A program made the position numbers and the translations under genes. Below the pieces are notes generated by a model that worked only from the letters and a program-made list of their open reading frames with translations, was not told the origin of the DNA and did no database searches. From NCBI RefSeq assembly GCF_003019815.1, contig NZ_CP027773.1, positions 3,545,001 to 3,609,000 of the forward strand: a stretch of 64,000 bases of DNA, given 5' to 3'. Of this stretch, positions 15,639 to 24,238 are shown piece after piece; positions within the stretch are counted from its first letter, which is position 1, and every line of letters begins with the position of its first letter. The DNA comes from Variovorax sp. PMC12. Lineage in GTDB: Bacteria > Pseudomonadota > Gammaproteobacteria > Burkholderiales > Burkholderiaceae_C.

Positions 15639-16978
15639 GCGGCGTCCTGGGACTGCGACTGGGCCTGCGTCTGTGATTGCGCCTGCGATTGCGTCTGGGG
15701 CTGCACAGCCTCCGGCGCGGCCGCCTCGCCCGACATCACCATCGACGGCGTATCGCCCTGCCGCTGCTGCGTGATCACCTGGTGGATGAACTGCAGCTTG
15801 CCCACGGCCGTGCGCGGAAGCACGAAGGGGTAGTAGTCGGGCTGGCCCATGCTGCGCGACAGCTCGTTGAGCACGTTGGTGAGCAGCACCCAGCCGTTGA
15901 TGAAGTCGAGGAACTGGCCGGCATCGGGGTGGTGCGGCTGCCACAGGTCGTCGAGGGTGAACAGGTCGTTCGTGAGCTCGACGTTGGCCGCGTCGACGCC
16001 GAAGCTCATCGCGGTGTCCGCCGTGTCGGCCATGTGCAGGTAGTGCGCCCAGGTCTCGGCCCAGTCTTCCCACGGATGCGTGCTGGCGTAGCTGCTGACG
16101 TAGCGGTCGGTCCAGTCGGGCGGCGGGCCCTGTTCGTAGTGGGTCTGCAGCGCGGCCGCGTAGTCGGCGCGCTCGTCGCCGAAGAGCGCGCGGAAGTCGT
16201 CGATCCACGGCGTGGGCTGCACCAGCAGGTCCCAGTAGTAGTGGCCGATCTCGTGGCGGAAATGGCCGAGCAGCGTGCGGTAGGGCTCGCGCATCTCGGC
16301 GCGGATGCGCTCGCGCACGGCGTCCTCGGCCTCTTCGGCGTTGAGGGTGATCACGCCGTTGTCGTGGCCGGTCATGACGTGCGGGCCGCCCGGCACGTTG
16401 CTCAGGAAGTCGAAGGTCATGCCGTGCACCGGATCGGCGTGGCGGCTCACCACGGGCAGGCCCAGCGCGAGCAGCTGCGAAATGAGCCGGCGCTTGGCGG
16501 TTTCCAGCTTGCGCCAGAGCTCGCCGTTGCTCTCCACCGACAGGTCGGGAATGGTGCGGGTGACGCTGCACGCCAGGCAGTAGCCCGGTGCCAGGCCGTG
16601 CGGGTCGGCGGGCGGCTGCTCGCCTTCGCGCGCGCCCGGCACCATCCAGCTGCAGGCGGCGGGCGTCATGAGGTTGGCGCAGCGGTGGTAGGTGGGGCCG
16701 TGCGGGTCGCCGAACACGGTGAAGGTGTCGGGCTGCGCGCCTTCGCCTTGCGCCGGCGCGAGCGGCACGACGCCGAGGCGGTCGACCACGTAGCCCAGCG
16801 GCGTGTGGCAGGCCAGGCATTCGCTGTTGCGCAGGAACACGGGGCGCCCGCACTGGCAGCGGTAGGCCCGGCTGACGGTGGGCGCGGCGAGTTCGGTGGC
16901 GAGCGTGGACGCGCCTTCGGGTTCGGCGGCGGCCGGGGCGCCGCCTTGCGGATCTTGGGCTTCGGTCAGGGAATCCAT
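15629..16978 (-). CDS. Putative zinc-binding metallopeptidase (Peptidase_Mx type) with N-terminal zinc ribbon
   Basis: 449 aa. After about 35 low-complexity residues there is a zinc-ribbon-like segment (YRCQCGRPVFLRNSECLACH), then the peptidase part with HFRHEIGHYYWDLL, an HExxH zinc site, and a downstream acidic helix WEDWAETWAHYLHM that supplies the third ligand. No signal peptide. This matches the putative zinc-binding peptidase family whose substrates are unknown. The ATG at 16978 is preferred; the frame is open 69 codons further but that part is not protein-like. The C-terminus is nine X-Gln dipeptides. Divergent from a DHA2 exporter, with a striking tandem palindrome between them. Confidence 0.85.
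   Translation of the reverse strand: MDSLTEAQDPQGGAPAAAEPEGASTLATELAAPTVSRAYRCQCGRPVFLRNSECLACHTPLGYVVDRLGVVPLAPAQGEGAQPDTFTVFGDPHGPTYHRCANLMTPAACSWMVPGAREGEQPPADPHGLAPGYCLACSVTRTIPDLSVESNGELWRKLETAKRRLISQLLALGLPVVSRHADPVHGMTFDFLSNVPGGPHVMTGHDNGVITLNAEEAEDAVRERIRAEMREPYRTLLGHFRHEIGHYYWDLLVQPTPWIDDFRALFGDERADYAAALQTHYEQGPPPDWTDRYVSSYASTHPWEDWAETWAHYLHMADTADTAMSFGVDAANVELTNDLFTLDDLWQPHHPDAGQFLDFINGWVLLTNVLNELSRSMGQPDYYPFVLPRTAVGKLQFIHQVITQQRQGDTPSMVMSGEAAAPEAVQPQTQSQAQSQTQAQSQSQDAAQS
15647..15703 (-). repeat. Hexanucleotide-type tandem repeat encoding an X-Gln tail
   Basis: Nineteen codons in which every second one is Gln (CAG/CAA) and the partners are Ser, Ala, Thr or Pro. It forms the C-terminal tail of the metallopeptidase. 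Repeats of this kind can change copy number by slippage. Confidence 0.75.
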
Positions 16979-16991
16979 GTGGTTGTCTTGA

Positions 16992-17019
16992 TCTTCTGGA
17001 AGACGTCTTCTGGAAGACG
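16992..17019. promoter_or_regulatory. Tandem 14-bp palindromic operator between metallopeptidase and DHA2 exporter genes
   Basis: TCTTCTGGAAGACG occurs twice without a gap (16992-17005 and 17006-17019). Each copy is a palindrome, GTCTTC-TG-GAAGAC, and the junction forms GAAGACGTCTTC. It lies 14 bp upstream of the metallopeptidase start and about 105 bp upstream of the exporter start. No regulator gene adjoins it. Confidence 0.55.
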
Positions 17020-17123
17020 CGGAGGGGACAGCCGGGCCATTGTGAGACCCGCGGGCACGGCCCTCATCGCGCAAACACCGATATGCTTGTAGGACGACGG
17101 ACCCCGAGACATTCCGCCGCCCC

Positions 17124-18629
17124 ATGACCTCCCCACAGACACCCGAAGAAGCCGCGAGCACGCCGGCCCCGCCCTCCATCGGCACGCTGCGCCAGCGCTA
17201 TGGCGAACGCTATCGCTGGTACCTCCTGCTGTCGGTCATGGTGGGGACGATGGCATCGATCATGTCCTCGACCATCGTCAACGTGGCCATTCCGGGCATG
17301 AGCCATCACTTTTCGCTCGGGCAGGAGCGCGCGCAGTGGGTGAGCTCGGGCTTCATGGTGGCGATGACGGTCTCGATGCTCACCACGCCGTGGCTGCTGT
17401 CGCGCTACGGCTACCGGCGCACCTATGTCGGCACGATGGTGCTGCTCCTGCTGGGCGGCATCGTGGGCGGCGTGGCCAACGACTTCTCGCTGGTGCTGTT
17501 CGCGCGCGTGGCCGAAGGGCTGGCCGCGGGGGTGGTGCAGCCGATTCCGGCCATCATCATCCTGCGCGCCTTCGAGCCGCACGAGCAGGGGCGCGCGAGC
17601 GGCATCTTCGGCATGGGCGTGGTGCTGGCGCCGGCCATCGGGCCGAGCATCGGCGGTGTGCTGGTCGACCTGTTCGGCTGGCGCTCGATCTTCTTCATGG
17701 TGGTGCCGTTCTGCCTGGCCTCGCTCTGGCTGGCCTACAAGTTCGTGCCGACCACGGCGCCAGGCGGCGTGGCGGCGGTGCGCGGCGGCGGGCTCGACGG
17801 GCGCGGGCTGGCACTGGGCACCATCGGCACGCTGTGCCTGCTGAACGGGCTGGTGGCGCTGCGCGGAGATTCGCCCCTGCAGGCAGGGCTGCTGCTGGCC
17901 GGCGCGCTGGCGGCGTTCGGCGCCTTCGTGTGGTGGCAGCGGCGGCTGGCGGCTTCGGGCGGCACGCCGCTGATGAACCTGGCGCTGTTCCAGTACCGGC
18001 AGTTCGCGATGGGCAGCGTGGTGGCGTTCATCTACGGCACGGCGCTGTTCGGCTCGACCTACCTGCTGCCGGTGTACATGCAGGTCGGGCTGCACCTGTC
18101 GGCCTCGCACGTGGGCACCATCCTGCTGCCGGCGGGCATCGTGCTGGCGCTGACCATCGCCGGCGTGGGCCGGCTGGCCGACCGGCATCCGACCTGGGTG
18201 CTGGTGACCATCGGGCTGGCGCTGCTGGCCGCGTCGTTCGCGCTGATGATGGTGCTGCGGCTGGACAGCGCGCTGTGGCTGCTGGTGGCGTTCGCGATCA
18301 TCGGGCGCATCGGGCTGGGTTTCATCCTGCCCTCGCTCAACCTGGGCTCGATGCGGCCGCTGGCCAAGCCGCTGATTCCGCAGGGCGCCAGCGCCATCAA
18401 CTTCGTGCGCATGCTGGGCGGCGCGGCCGGCGTGAGCCTGTGCGCCATCGTGCTCGAGTGGCGGCTGGCGGCGCACGGCGATTCGCTCGCCAACCCGATG
18501 AGCAGCCCGGCGCGGCTGGCCGCCTTCGACGAGGTGTTCGCGATGCTCGCGGGGCTGTGCGCACTGGCGATCTGCGCGGCCTGGCAGCTGCGGCAGGGGC
18601 CGGCGGAGACTGTGCGCAAGCCTGGGTAA
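17124..18629 (+). CDS. DHA2-family MFS drug exporter (EmrB/QacA type)
   Basis: 501-aa inner-membrane proton antiporter with about 14 hydrophobic segments. TM1 carries the DHA2 motif SSTIVNVAIPGM; the TM2-TM3 loop reads LLSRYGYRRTYVGTM; TM5 has the antiporter motif GMGVVLAPAIGPSIGG, strong evidence for export. No EmrA membrane-fusion partner is adjacent, so it may work alone or with a partner elsewhere. Divergent from the metallopeptidase gene across a 145-bp region holding the tandem palindrome. Confidence 0.92.
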   Translation: MTSPQTPEEAASTPAPPSIGTLRQRYGERYRWYLLLSVMVGTMASIMSSTIVNVAIPGMSHHFSLGQERAQWVSSGFMVAMTVSMLTTPWLLSRYGYRRTYVGTMVLLLLGGIVGGVANDFSLVLFARVAEGLAAGVVQPIPAIIILRAFEPHEQGRASGIFGMGVVLAPAIGPSIGGVLVDLFGWRSIFFMVVPFCLASLWLAYKFVPTTAPGGVAAVRGGGLDGRGLALGTIGTLCLLNGLVALRGDSPLQAGLLLAGALAAFGAFVWWQRRLAASGGTPLMNLALFQYRQFAMGSVVAFIYGTALFGSTYLLPVYMQVGLHLSASHVGTILLPAGIVLALTIAGVGRLADRHPTWVLVTIGLALLAASFALMMVLRLDSALWLLVAFAIIGRIGLGFILPSLNLGSMRPLAKPLIPQGASAINFVRMLGGAAGVSLCAIVLEWRLAAHGDSLANPMSSPARLAAFDEVFAMLAGLCALAICAAWQLRQGPAETVRKPG

Positions 18630-18630
18630 A

Positions 18631-18656
18631 CCCCGGCGGCGGAAGACGGGGCTTTC
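18631..18656 (+). terminator. Probable terminator after the DHA2 exporter gene
   Basis: CCCCG (18631-18635) pairs with CGGGG (18647-18651), followed by CTTTCGCTTTC. The stem is short and the T-tract broken, so efficiency is doubtful. Confidence 0.4.
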
Positions 18657-18706
18657 GCTTTCAATTGTTATCAGTTGTATCGAACTCGCCAGCGAGCCCC
18701 ATTCCC

Positions 18707-19852
18707 ATGCATCGCAGAAACTTCATTGCCGCTTCGGCGGCGGCCGTCGCCGTGCCCGCGCTCGGGCTCATGTCTTCCGCCCAGGCCGCCGAAAGCGGCC
18801 CGGCGGACACCGAAATCGTGCTCGGCCTCACCGGCATCCTGAGCGGGCCGCTCGGGGCGCCGATCAAGGTCGTGGTGGCCGGCGCGGGGCTGGCTTTCGA
18901 CGCGGTGAATGCGCAGGGCGGCCTGTCGGGCCGCAAGATCCGGCTGGTGTCGCTCGACGACGAACTGGTGCCCGAGAAGGCGGTGGCCAACTACGAGAAA
19001 CTGCTCGCCGAGCATCGCGCCTTCGCCTTCTTCGGCTGCGTGGGCTCGGGCACCACCGCGGCGGCGGCCAAGGTGCTGAACCAGAGCGGCGCGCCGATGG
19101 TCGCCGGCTATGCGGTGTCGGATTCGGCGCGCGAGAAGGTCGCGGGCTCCGGCTACTTCGTGCGCGCCACCTTCGCGCGCGAGGCGCAGGCGCTGGTGCA
19201 GCACCTGACGACCATCGGCGTCTCGCGGATCGCGGTGGCCTACCTCGACAACCCCGGCGGCGCCGAAGTGGCCAGGCTGGTCGAGGCCGCGCTCGCCACG
19301 CTGCAACTCAAGCCTGTGGCCGCCGTGCCGGTGAAGGGCGACGGCTCGGCCAACGAGGCCTCGGGCAAGGCGCTGGCGGAAAGCAAGGCGCAGGCGGTCA
19401 TCATGTATCTGGGCGGCGGCATCGGCGGCGAGGTGATGAAGAGCGCCTGGGCCGCGGGCGGGCGCCAGATGTTCTACGGCATGTCGATCGTGCCGGGCGA
19501 CGTCACGGCGCGGCTGGTGGGCGACAAGACCAGCGGGCTGGCCATCTCGCAGATCGTGCCCTACCCGTGGAGCGAGGTGGACGCCGGCGCAAGAGAGTAT
19601 CGGCAGCTGGCCGAGCGCGCCAAGGTCGACGTGGGCTATCTGAGCTACGAAGGCTACGTGAACGCGCTGGTGATGATCGAGGCGCTGCGCCGCACCGGGC
19701 GCGACCTGACGCGCGCCAGGCTGCATGCCACGCTCAAGGCGATGAAGCTGCGGGTGAACAACATGGATATCGATTTCACCGGCGCCAGCAACACCGGCTC
19801 GCGCTTCATCGAGATGGTGCGGGTGACGAAGGAAGGCAAGTTCCTGCGCTAG
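18707..19852 (+). CDS. Periplasmic binding protein type 1 (branched-chain amino acid-type ABC substrate-binding protein)
   Basis: 381 aa. The N-terminus MHRRNFIAASAAAVAVPALG resembles a Tat-type signal, ending near AQA (about residue 28). The mature part starts EIVLGLTGILSGPLGAPIKV and shows the two-lobed LivJ-like fold with DELVPEKAVANYEKLLAEH and FGCVGSGTTAAAAKVLNQSG. It would deliver amino acids, amides or aromatic acids to an ABC importer, but no permease or ATPase gene is adjacent, so it is an orphan. It could also be the periplasmic sensor for another system. The downstream amidotransferase gene starts 39 bp after its stop. Confidence 0.9.
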   Translation: MHRRNFIAASAAAVAVPALGLMSSAQAAESGPADTEIVLGLTGILSGPLGAPIKVVVAGAGLAFDAVNAQGGLSGRKIRLVSLDDELVPEKAVANYEKLLAEHRAFAFFGCVGSGTTAAAAKVLNQSGAPMVAGYAVSDSAREKVAGSGYFVRATFAREAQALVQHLTTIGVSRIAVAYLDNPGGAEVARLVEAALATLQLKPVAAVPVKGDGSANEASGKALAESKAQAVIMYLGGGIGGEVMKSAWAAGGRQMFYGMSIVPGDVTARLVGDKTSGLAISQIVPYPWSEVDAGAREYRQLAERAKVDVGYLSYEGYVNALVMIEALRRTGRDLTRARLHATLKAMKLRVNNMDIDFTGASNTGSRFIEMVRVTKEGKFLR

Positions 19853-19891
19853 CGGACGCCCGGCCGCGCGAATCGCGGTCTAATTGCGGGC

Positions 19892-20659
19892 ATGTGTCAA
19901 TTGCTAGGGATGAACTGCAACACGCCGACCGACGTGACCTTCAGCTTCACGGGGTTCGCGCAGCGCGGCGGCCGCACCGATCACCACGCCGACGGCTGGG
20001 GCATCGCGTTCTTCGAGGACCGCGGGCTGCGCCACTTCGTGGACCACCAGCCGGCGTGCGAATCGCCGGTGGCCGAACTGATCCGGCGCTATCCCATCCA
20101 GAGCCGCAACGTCATCGCGCACATCCGCAAGGCGACGCAGGGCGAGGTCAACCTGCAGAACTGCCACCCGTTCGTGCGCGAGCTGTGGGGACGGTACTGG
20201 GTGTTCGCCCATAACGGCGACCTGAAGGAATTCCGCCCGCGCCTGCACGGCAACTTCCACCCGGTGGGCAATACCGACAGCGAGCATGCCTTCTGCTGGA
20301 TCATGCAGGAGCTGGCCAAGTCGCACGCGGGCGTGCCGAGCATCGAGGAGCTGACGCTCACGCTGCGCGAACTTGCGCCGCAACTGGCGAGCCACGGCAC
20401 CTTCAACTTCATGCTGTCCAACGGGCAGGCGCTGTGGGCTCACGCCTCGACCAACCTGTGGTACGTGGAGCGGCAGCATCCGTTCGTCACCGCGCAGCTC
20501 TCCGACGAAGACCTGGCGATCGACTTCGCGCAGCACACCACGCCCAGCGACCGCGTGGCGGTGGTGGTGACGGCGCCGCTCACGACCAACGAAACCTGGA
20601 CGCAGTTCGCGCCCGGCGAGCTTCATGTGTTCGTGGATGGACGGCTTTCGGGGTACTGA
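19892..20659 (+). CDS. Class II glutamine amidotransferase (YafJ-like)
   Basis: 255 aa, Ntn-hydrolase glutaminase domain. The nucleophile Cys2 directly follows the start Met (MCQLLGMNCN), fixing the start. Other glutaminase features: RGGRTDHHADGWGIAFFED, HIRKATQGEVNLQNCHPF and WVFAHNGDL, which bind and orient glutamine. No synthase domain follows, as in YafJ; the acceptor of the ammonia is unknown. Possibly co-transcribed with the upstream binding protein gene (39 bp), but functional linkage is not evident. Confidence 0.92.
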   Translation: MCQLLGMNCNTPTDVTFSFTGFAQRGGRTDHHADGWGIAFFEDRGLRHFVDHQPACESPVAELIRRYPIQSRNVIAHIRKATQGEVNLQNCHPFVRELWGRYWVFAHNGDLKEFRPRLHGNFHPVGNTDSEHAFCWIMQELAKSHAGVPSIEELTLTLRELAPQLASHGTFNFMLSNGQALWAHASTNLWYVERQHPFVTAQLSDEDLAIDFAQHTTPSDRVAVVVTAPLTTNETWTQFAPGELHVFVDGRLSGY

Positions 20660-20733
20660 GCCGAGGCTGCAACCTTTCTACTGACACATTTTCGCAACAG
20701 TGCAATAAAGTATCAGCGGACAGACGAAAGTGC

Positions 20734-20752
20734 GAGAACAATAACTGTTCTC
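20734..20752. promoter_or_regulatory. Perfect palindrome upstream of the TonB receptor, candidate Fur site
   Basis: GAGAACA-ATAAC-TGTTCTC is a perfect inverted repeat (7-bp arms) ending 22 bp before the receptor start codon. Together with the following ATTTGCATC it resembles a degenerate Fur box and sits where a repressor would block transcription or initiation. fur itself is in this window at 52691-53110. Confidence 0.5.
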
Positions 20753-20774
20753 ATTTGCATCCTTCGAACCGTCC

Positions 20775-22991
20775 ATGCCCGCATCTCATTTCCATCTTCG
20801 GCCTGTCGTGGCCGCAACGCTGCTCGCGCTCCATGCCGTGGCGGCACTGGCCCAGAACAACGCGGCCGAACCGGCCGCCGCAACGGCGTCGAGCGGCACG
20901 CTGGCCACGGTGAACGTGGAAGCCAGCGCCGACGCATCGGCCGAGGGCCTGGCCAAGCCCTATGCCGGCGGCCAGGTGGCACGCGGCGGGCGCGTCGGCA
21001 TCCTGGGCACCCAGGACATGATGAGCACGCCCTTCTCCAGCACCAACTACACCAACGAACTGATCCAGGACCAGCAGGCCAAGAGCGTGGCCGACGTGCT
21101 GCTGAACGACCCGTCGGTGCGCCAGGCGCGCGGCTTCGGCAACTTCCAGGAGCTGTACGTGGTGCGCGGCTTCCCCGTGTACTCGGACGACGTGTCGTAC
21201 AACGGCCTCTACGGCATGCTGCCGCGCCAGTACATCGCCTCCGAATTCTTCGAGCGCGTGGAAGTCTTCCGCGGCGCCAACACCTTCCTGAACGGCGCGG
21301 CCCCCGGCGGCAGCGGCATCGGCGGCGCGATCAACCTGCTGCCCAAGCGCGCGCCCAACGAAGCGCTCACGCGTGTCGGCTTCGGCGTGCAGAGCGGCGG
21401 CCAGGGCTTCGTCAATCTCGACCTGGCCCGCCGCTTCGGTCCCGACGACAGCCTGGGCGTGCGCGTGAACGCGGTGCGCCGCGAAGGCGGCACCGGCGTG
21501 AACAAGGAAAGCCAGCAGCTCAGCGCCTTCGGCGTCGGCCTCGACTGGCACAACCGCAACGTGCGCCTGTCGGCCGACTTCGGCTACCAGGACTACGACC
21601 TGAAAGACGGCCGCCCGAGCCTGACGCCCTCGTCCACGCTGCCGATCCCGCGCGCCCCCGACGCCCGCACCAACTTCGCCCAGCCCTGGACCTATTCGAA
21701 GGAAAAGGACAAGTTCGCCACCTTCCGCGGCGAAGTCGACATCACCGACAACATCACCGCCTGGGCCGCCGGCGGCGTGCGCCGCAGCAGCGAAGACAAC
21801 GTGCTGTCGAACCCGACGCTCACCGACGCCTTCGGCAACACCAGCAACACGCGCTTCAGCAACACCCGCGAAGACCGCATCGGCACCGGTGAAATCGGCG
21901 TGCGCGGCAACTTCGCCACCGGCCCGGTGAAGCACACGCTGGTGGCCTCGGCCGCCAAGTACAGCAACGACCGCGACAACGCCTACGCCATCTCGGCGCA
22001 GAGCGTGCGCAACAACATCTACACGCCGTACGCGTCGTCCTACCCGGTCGCCAACGGTGCTTTCGTGGGCAACACGCTCGACGACCCGCGCCTGACCGAC
22101 CGCATCGAAACATCGAGCGTGGCCGTCGCCGACACCATGGCGTTCATGGACGACCGCCTGCTCGTCACCCTCGGCGCGCGCCGCCAGACCATCAAGCAGA
22201 CCAGCTACGCCTACAACACGCTCAAGCAGACCAGCGACTACGACAAGAGCAAGACCACGCCGGTGGCCGGCGTCGTGTTCAAGATCACGCCGACGGTCTC
22301 GGCCTACGCCAACTACATCGAAGGCCTGGTCAAGGGCAACGTGGCGGGCACCACGGTGAACAACCGCCCCGTCACCAATGCCGGCGAAATCTTCGCGCCG
22401 TACCAGGCCAAGCAGAAGGAAATCGGCGTCAAGTACGACGGCGGCACGCTCGGCGCCAGCGCCGCGTTCTTCACCACCGACCAGCCGACTTACTACTACG
22501 CCGGCCAGACCTACGGCCTGTACGGCAAGCAGCGCAACCAGGGCCTGGAGTTCTCGGTGTTCGGCCAACCGGCCAAGGGCCTGCGCCTGCTCGGCGGCCT
22601 GACGCTGCTGGACGCCAAGCAGAAGAACACGCAAGGCGGCGCCACCGACGGCCTGACGGCCATCGGCGTGGCCAAGCAGCAAGCCAACCTGGGCGCCGAA
22701 TGGGACGTGCCGGGCCTGCGCAACCTGTCGCTGAACGCCCGCGTGCTCTACACCTCGAAGCAATACGCCAACGCCGCCAACACCCAGTCGGTGCCGTCGT
22801 GGACGCGCTTCGACATCGGCGCGCGCTACCTGGTCGACCTGGGCAACGGCCGTGCGCTCACGCTGCGTGCGCGCATCGACAACCTGTTCAACAAGTCGTA
22901 CTGGGCCTCGGTGGGCGGCACGCAGGGCAGCAACTACCTGGTGCTGGGCGCGCCGCGCACCTTCTCGCTGAGCGGCACCATCGACTTCTGA
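20775..22991 (+). CDS. TonB-dependent siderophore receptor
   Basis: 738-aa outer-membrane receptor importing a ferric siderophore with TonB-ExbBD energy. Signal peptide of about 26 residues (...HAVAALAQ). No N-terminal signalling (STN) domain, so it is a transporter rather than a transducer. The plug domain (about 60-190) includes KSVADVLLNDPSVRQARGFG, LYVVRGFPVYSDD and VEVFRGANTFLNG, typical of siderophore receptors. The 22-strand barrel follows, ending in the aromatic C-terminus GTIDF used for membrane insertion. A palindrome resembling a Fur site lies just upstream. It ends 9 bp before the convergent gshB stop. Confidence 0.95.
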   Translation: MPASHFHLRPVVAATLLALHAVAALAQNNAAEPAAATASSGTLATVNVEASADASAEGLAKPYAGGQVARGGRVGILGTQDMMSTPFSSTNYTNELIQDQQAKSVADVLLNDPSVRQARGFGNFQELYVVRGFPVYSDDVSYNGLYGMLPRQYIASEFFERVEVFRGANTFLNGAAPGGSGIGGAINLLPKRAPNEALTRVGFGVQSGGQGFVNLDLARRFGPDDSLGVRVNAVRREGGTGVNKESQQLSAFGVGLDWHNRNVRLSADFGYQDYDLKDGRPSLTPSSTLPIPRAPDARTNFAQPWTYSKEKDKFATFRGEVDITDNITAWAAGGVRRSSEDNVLSNPTLTDAFGNTSNTRFSNTREDRIGTGEIGVRGNFATGPVKHTLVASAAKYSNDRDNAYAISAQSVRNNIYTPYASSYPVANGAFVGNTLDDPRLTDRIETSSVAVADTMAFMDDRLLVTLGARRQTIKQTSYAYNTLKQTSDYDKSKTTPVAGVVFKITPTVSAYANYIEGLVKGNVAGTTVNNRPVTNAGEIFAPYQAKQKEIGVKYDGGTLGASAAFFTTDQPTYYYAGQTYGLYGKQRNQGLEFSVFGQPAKGLRLLGGLTLLDAKQKNTQGGATDGLTAIGVAKQQANLGAEWDVPGLRNLSLNARVLYTSKQYANAANTQSVPSWTRFDIGARYLVDLGNGRALTLRARIDNLFNKSYWASVGGTQGSNYLVLGAPRTFSLSGTIDF

Positions 22992-23000
22992 CGCTGGAGG

Positions 23001-23960
23001 TCAGCGGCCCTGCGGCTGCAGGGTCGCTTCCAGCGCATCGATGAACATGGCCGGCACGTCGAAGCCGGTCTGCTCGGTGATTTCCTGGAAGCAGGTCGGG
23101 CTGGTCACGTTGATTTCGGTGACCGAGTCGCCGATCACGTCGAGCCCGATCAGCAGCAGCCCGCGCGGCGCGAGCACACGACCGATGGTTTCCGCGATCT
23201 CGCGGTTGCGCGCGGTCAGCGGCTGCGCCACGCCCTTGCCGCCGGCAGCGAGGTTGCCGCGCACCTCGGTGCCTTGCGGAATGCGCGCCAGCACGAAGGG
23301 CGCCGGCTCGCCCGCGATGATCAGGATGCGCTTGTCGCCCTGGACGACCTCGGGCACGAAGCGCTGCACCATGATGGTCTCGGCGCCGTCCTTGTTGAGC
23401 GTCTCGACGATGGAGCCGAGGTTCAGCGCGTCCTGCTTCACGCGGAAGATGCCCATGCCGCCCATGCCGTCGAGCGGCTTCAGGATGATGTCGCCGTGCT
23501 CCGCATGGAAGTCGCGCACCGCCTGCGCGCTGCGCGTGACCAGCGTGGGCGTGACGAACTGCGGAAACTCCATGATCGCGAGCTTTTCCGGATGGTCGCG
23601 CAGCGCGCGCGGCGAGTTGACCACCCGGCCGCCTTCGCGTTCGGCCTGCTCCAGCAGGTGCGTCGCGTAGATGTACTCGGCGTCGAAGGGCGGGTCCTTG
23701 CGCATCAGCACCGCGTCGAAGTCCTTCAGCGCCTTCGACTCGGTGATGTCGACGCGGTACCAGTCCTTCGCGTCGCCCGTCAGCGTGATCTGCTGCACCG
23801 TGGCGGTGACGAAACCGCCCGACTTCCACTGGATGTCCTGCGGCAGGCAGGCGGCGATGCGGTGGCCGCGGCGCTGGGCCTCGCGCATCATCGAGAAGGT
23901 GGTGTCCTTGTAGATCTTGAAATGATCGAGCGGGTCGGCGACGAAGAGGATGTTTTTCAT
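23001..23960 (-). CDS. gshB: Glutathione synthetase
   Basis: 319 aa, ATP-grasp enzyme that adds glycine to gamma-glutamylcysteine. Starts MKNILFVADPLDHFKIYKDT, the canonical GshB N-terminus (substrate domain about 1-120). The ATP-grasp part has ILKPLDGMGGMGIFRV, the glycine-rich lid, and LIGLDVIGDSVTEINVTSPT, with the metal-binding Asp/Glu/Asn. It is separated from gshA by kup and a two-gene plus-strand cassette. No RNA-level regulation seen. Confidence 0.96.
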   Translation of the reverse strand: MKNILFVADPLDHFKIYKDTTFSMMREAQRRGHRIAACLPQDIQWKSGGFVTATVQQITLTGDAKDWYRVDITESKALKDFDAVLMRKDPPFDAEYIYATHLLEQAEREGGRVVNSPRALRDHPEKLAIMEFPQFVTPTLVTRSAQAVRDFHAEHGDIILKPLDGMGGMGIFRVKQDALNLGSIVETLNKDGAETIMVQRFVPEVVQGDKRILIIAGEPAPFVLARIPQGTEVRGNLAAGGKGVAQPLTARNREIAETIGRVLAPRGLLLIGLDVIGDSVTEINVTSPTCFQEITEQTGFDVPAMFIDALEATLQPQGR

Positions 23961-24123
23961 CAGGCGTTCTTTCTTGCGGTGCCACGAACGGCGGGCGCCG
24001 CCGGGTATCGGGGCGCGATGTTGCCGGAAGCGGCGATGTCCTTGCCGGACGGGGCCTTTTCTCCATGCGCGCGGCCGGGCTGGAGCAATCGCATCGCGCG
24101 ATTGTGCCGGGAGCCGTCAGCGC

Positions 24124-24141
24124 CAGATTGTCAACAATCTG
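24124..24141. promoter_or_regulatory. 18-bp near-perfect palindrome upstream of the NTF2-like/deacetylase cassette
   Basis: CAGATTGTCAACAATCTG has 8-bp perfect arms around a 2-bp centre. A related half-matching site, ATGTCAACCAT, follows at 24151-24161. The TTGT..ACAA core resembles operators of GntR/FCD-family regulators. It lies about 100 bp upstream of the GTG start at 24239; no regulator gene adjoins it. Confidence 0.5.
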
Positions 24142-24238
24142 AGCGACACAATGTCAACCATCGGGCACGGGACTTGCACGAACCCGCTTGCGACATCCCG
24201 CCGTGCACCGCCATGGCCCAGCAAGATTGGAGAACCCC

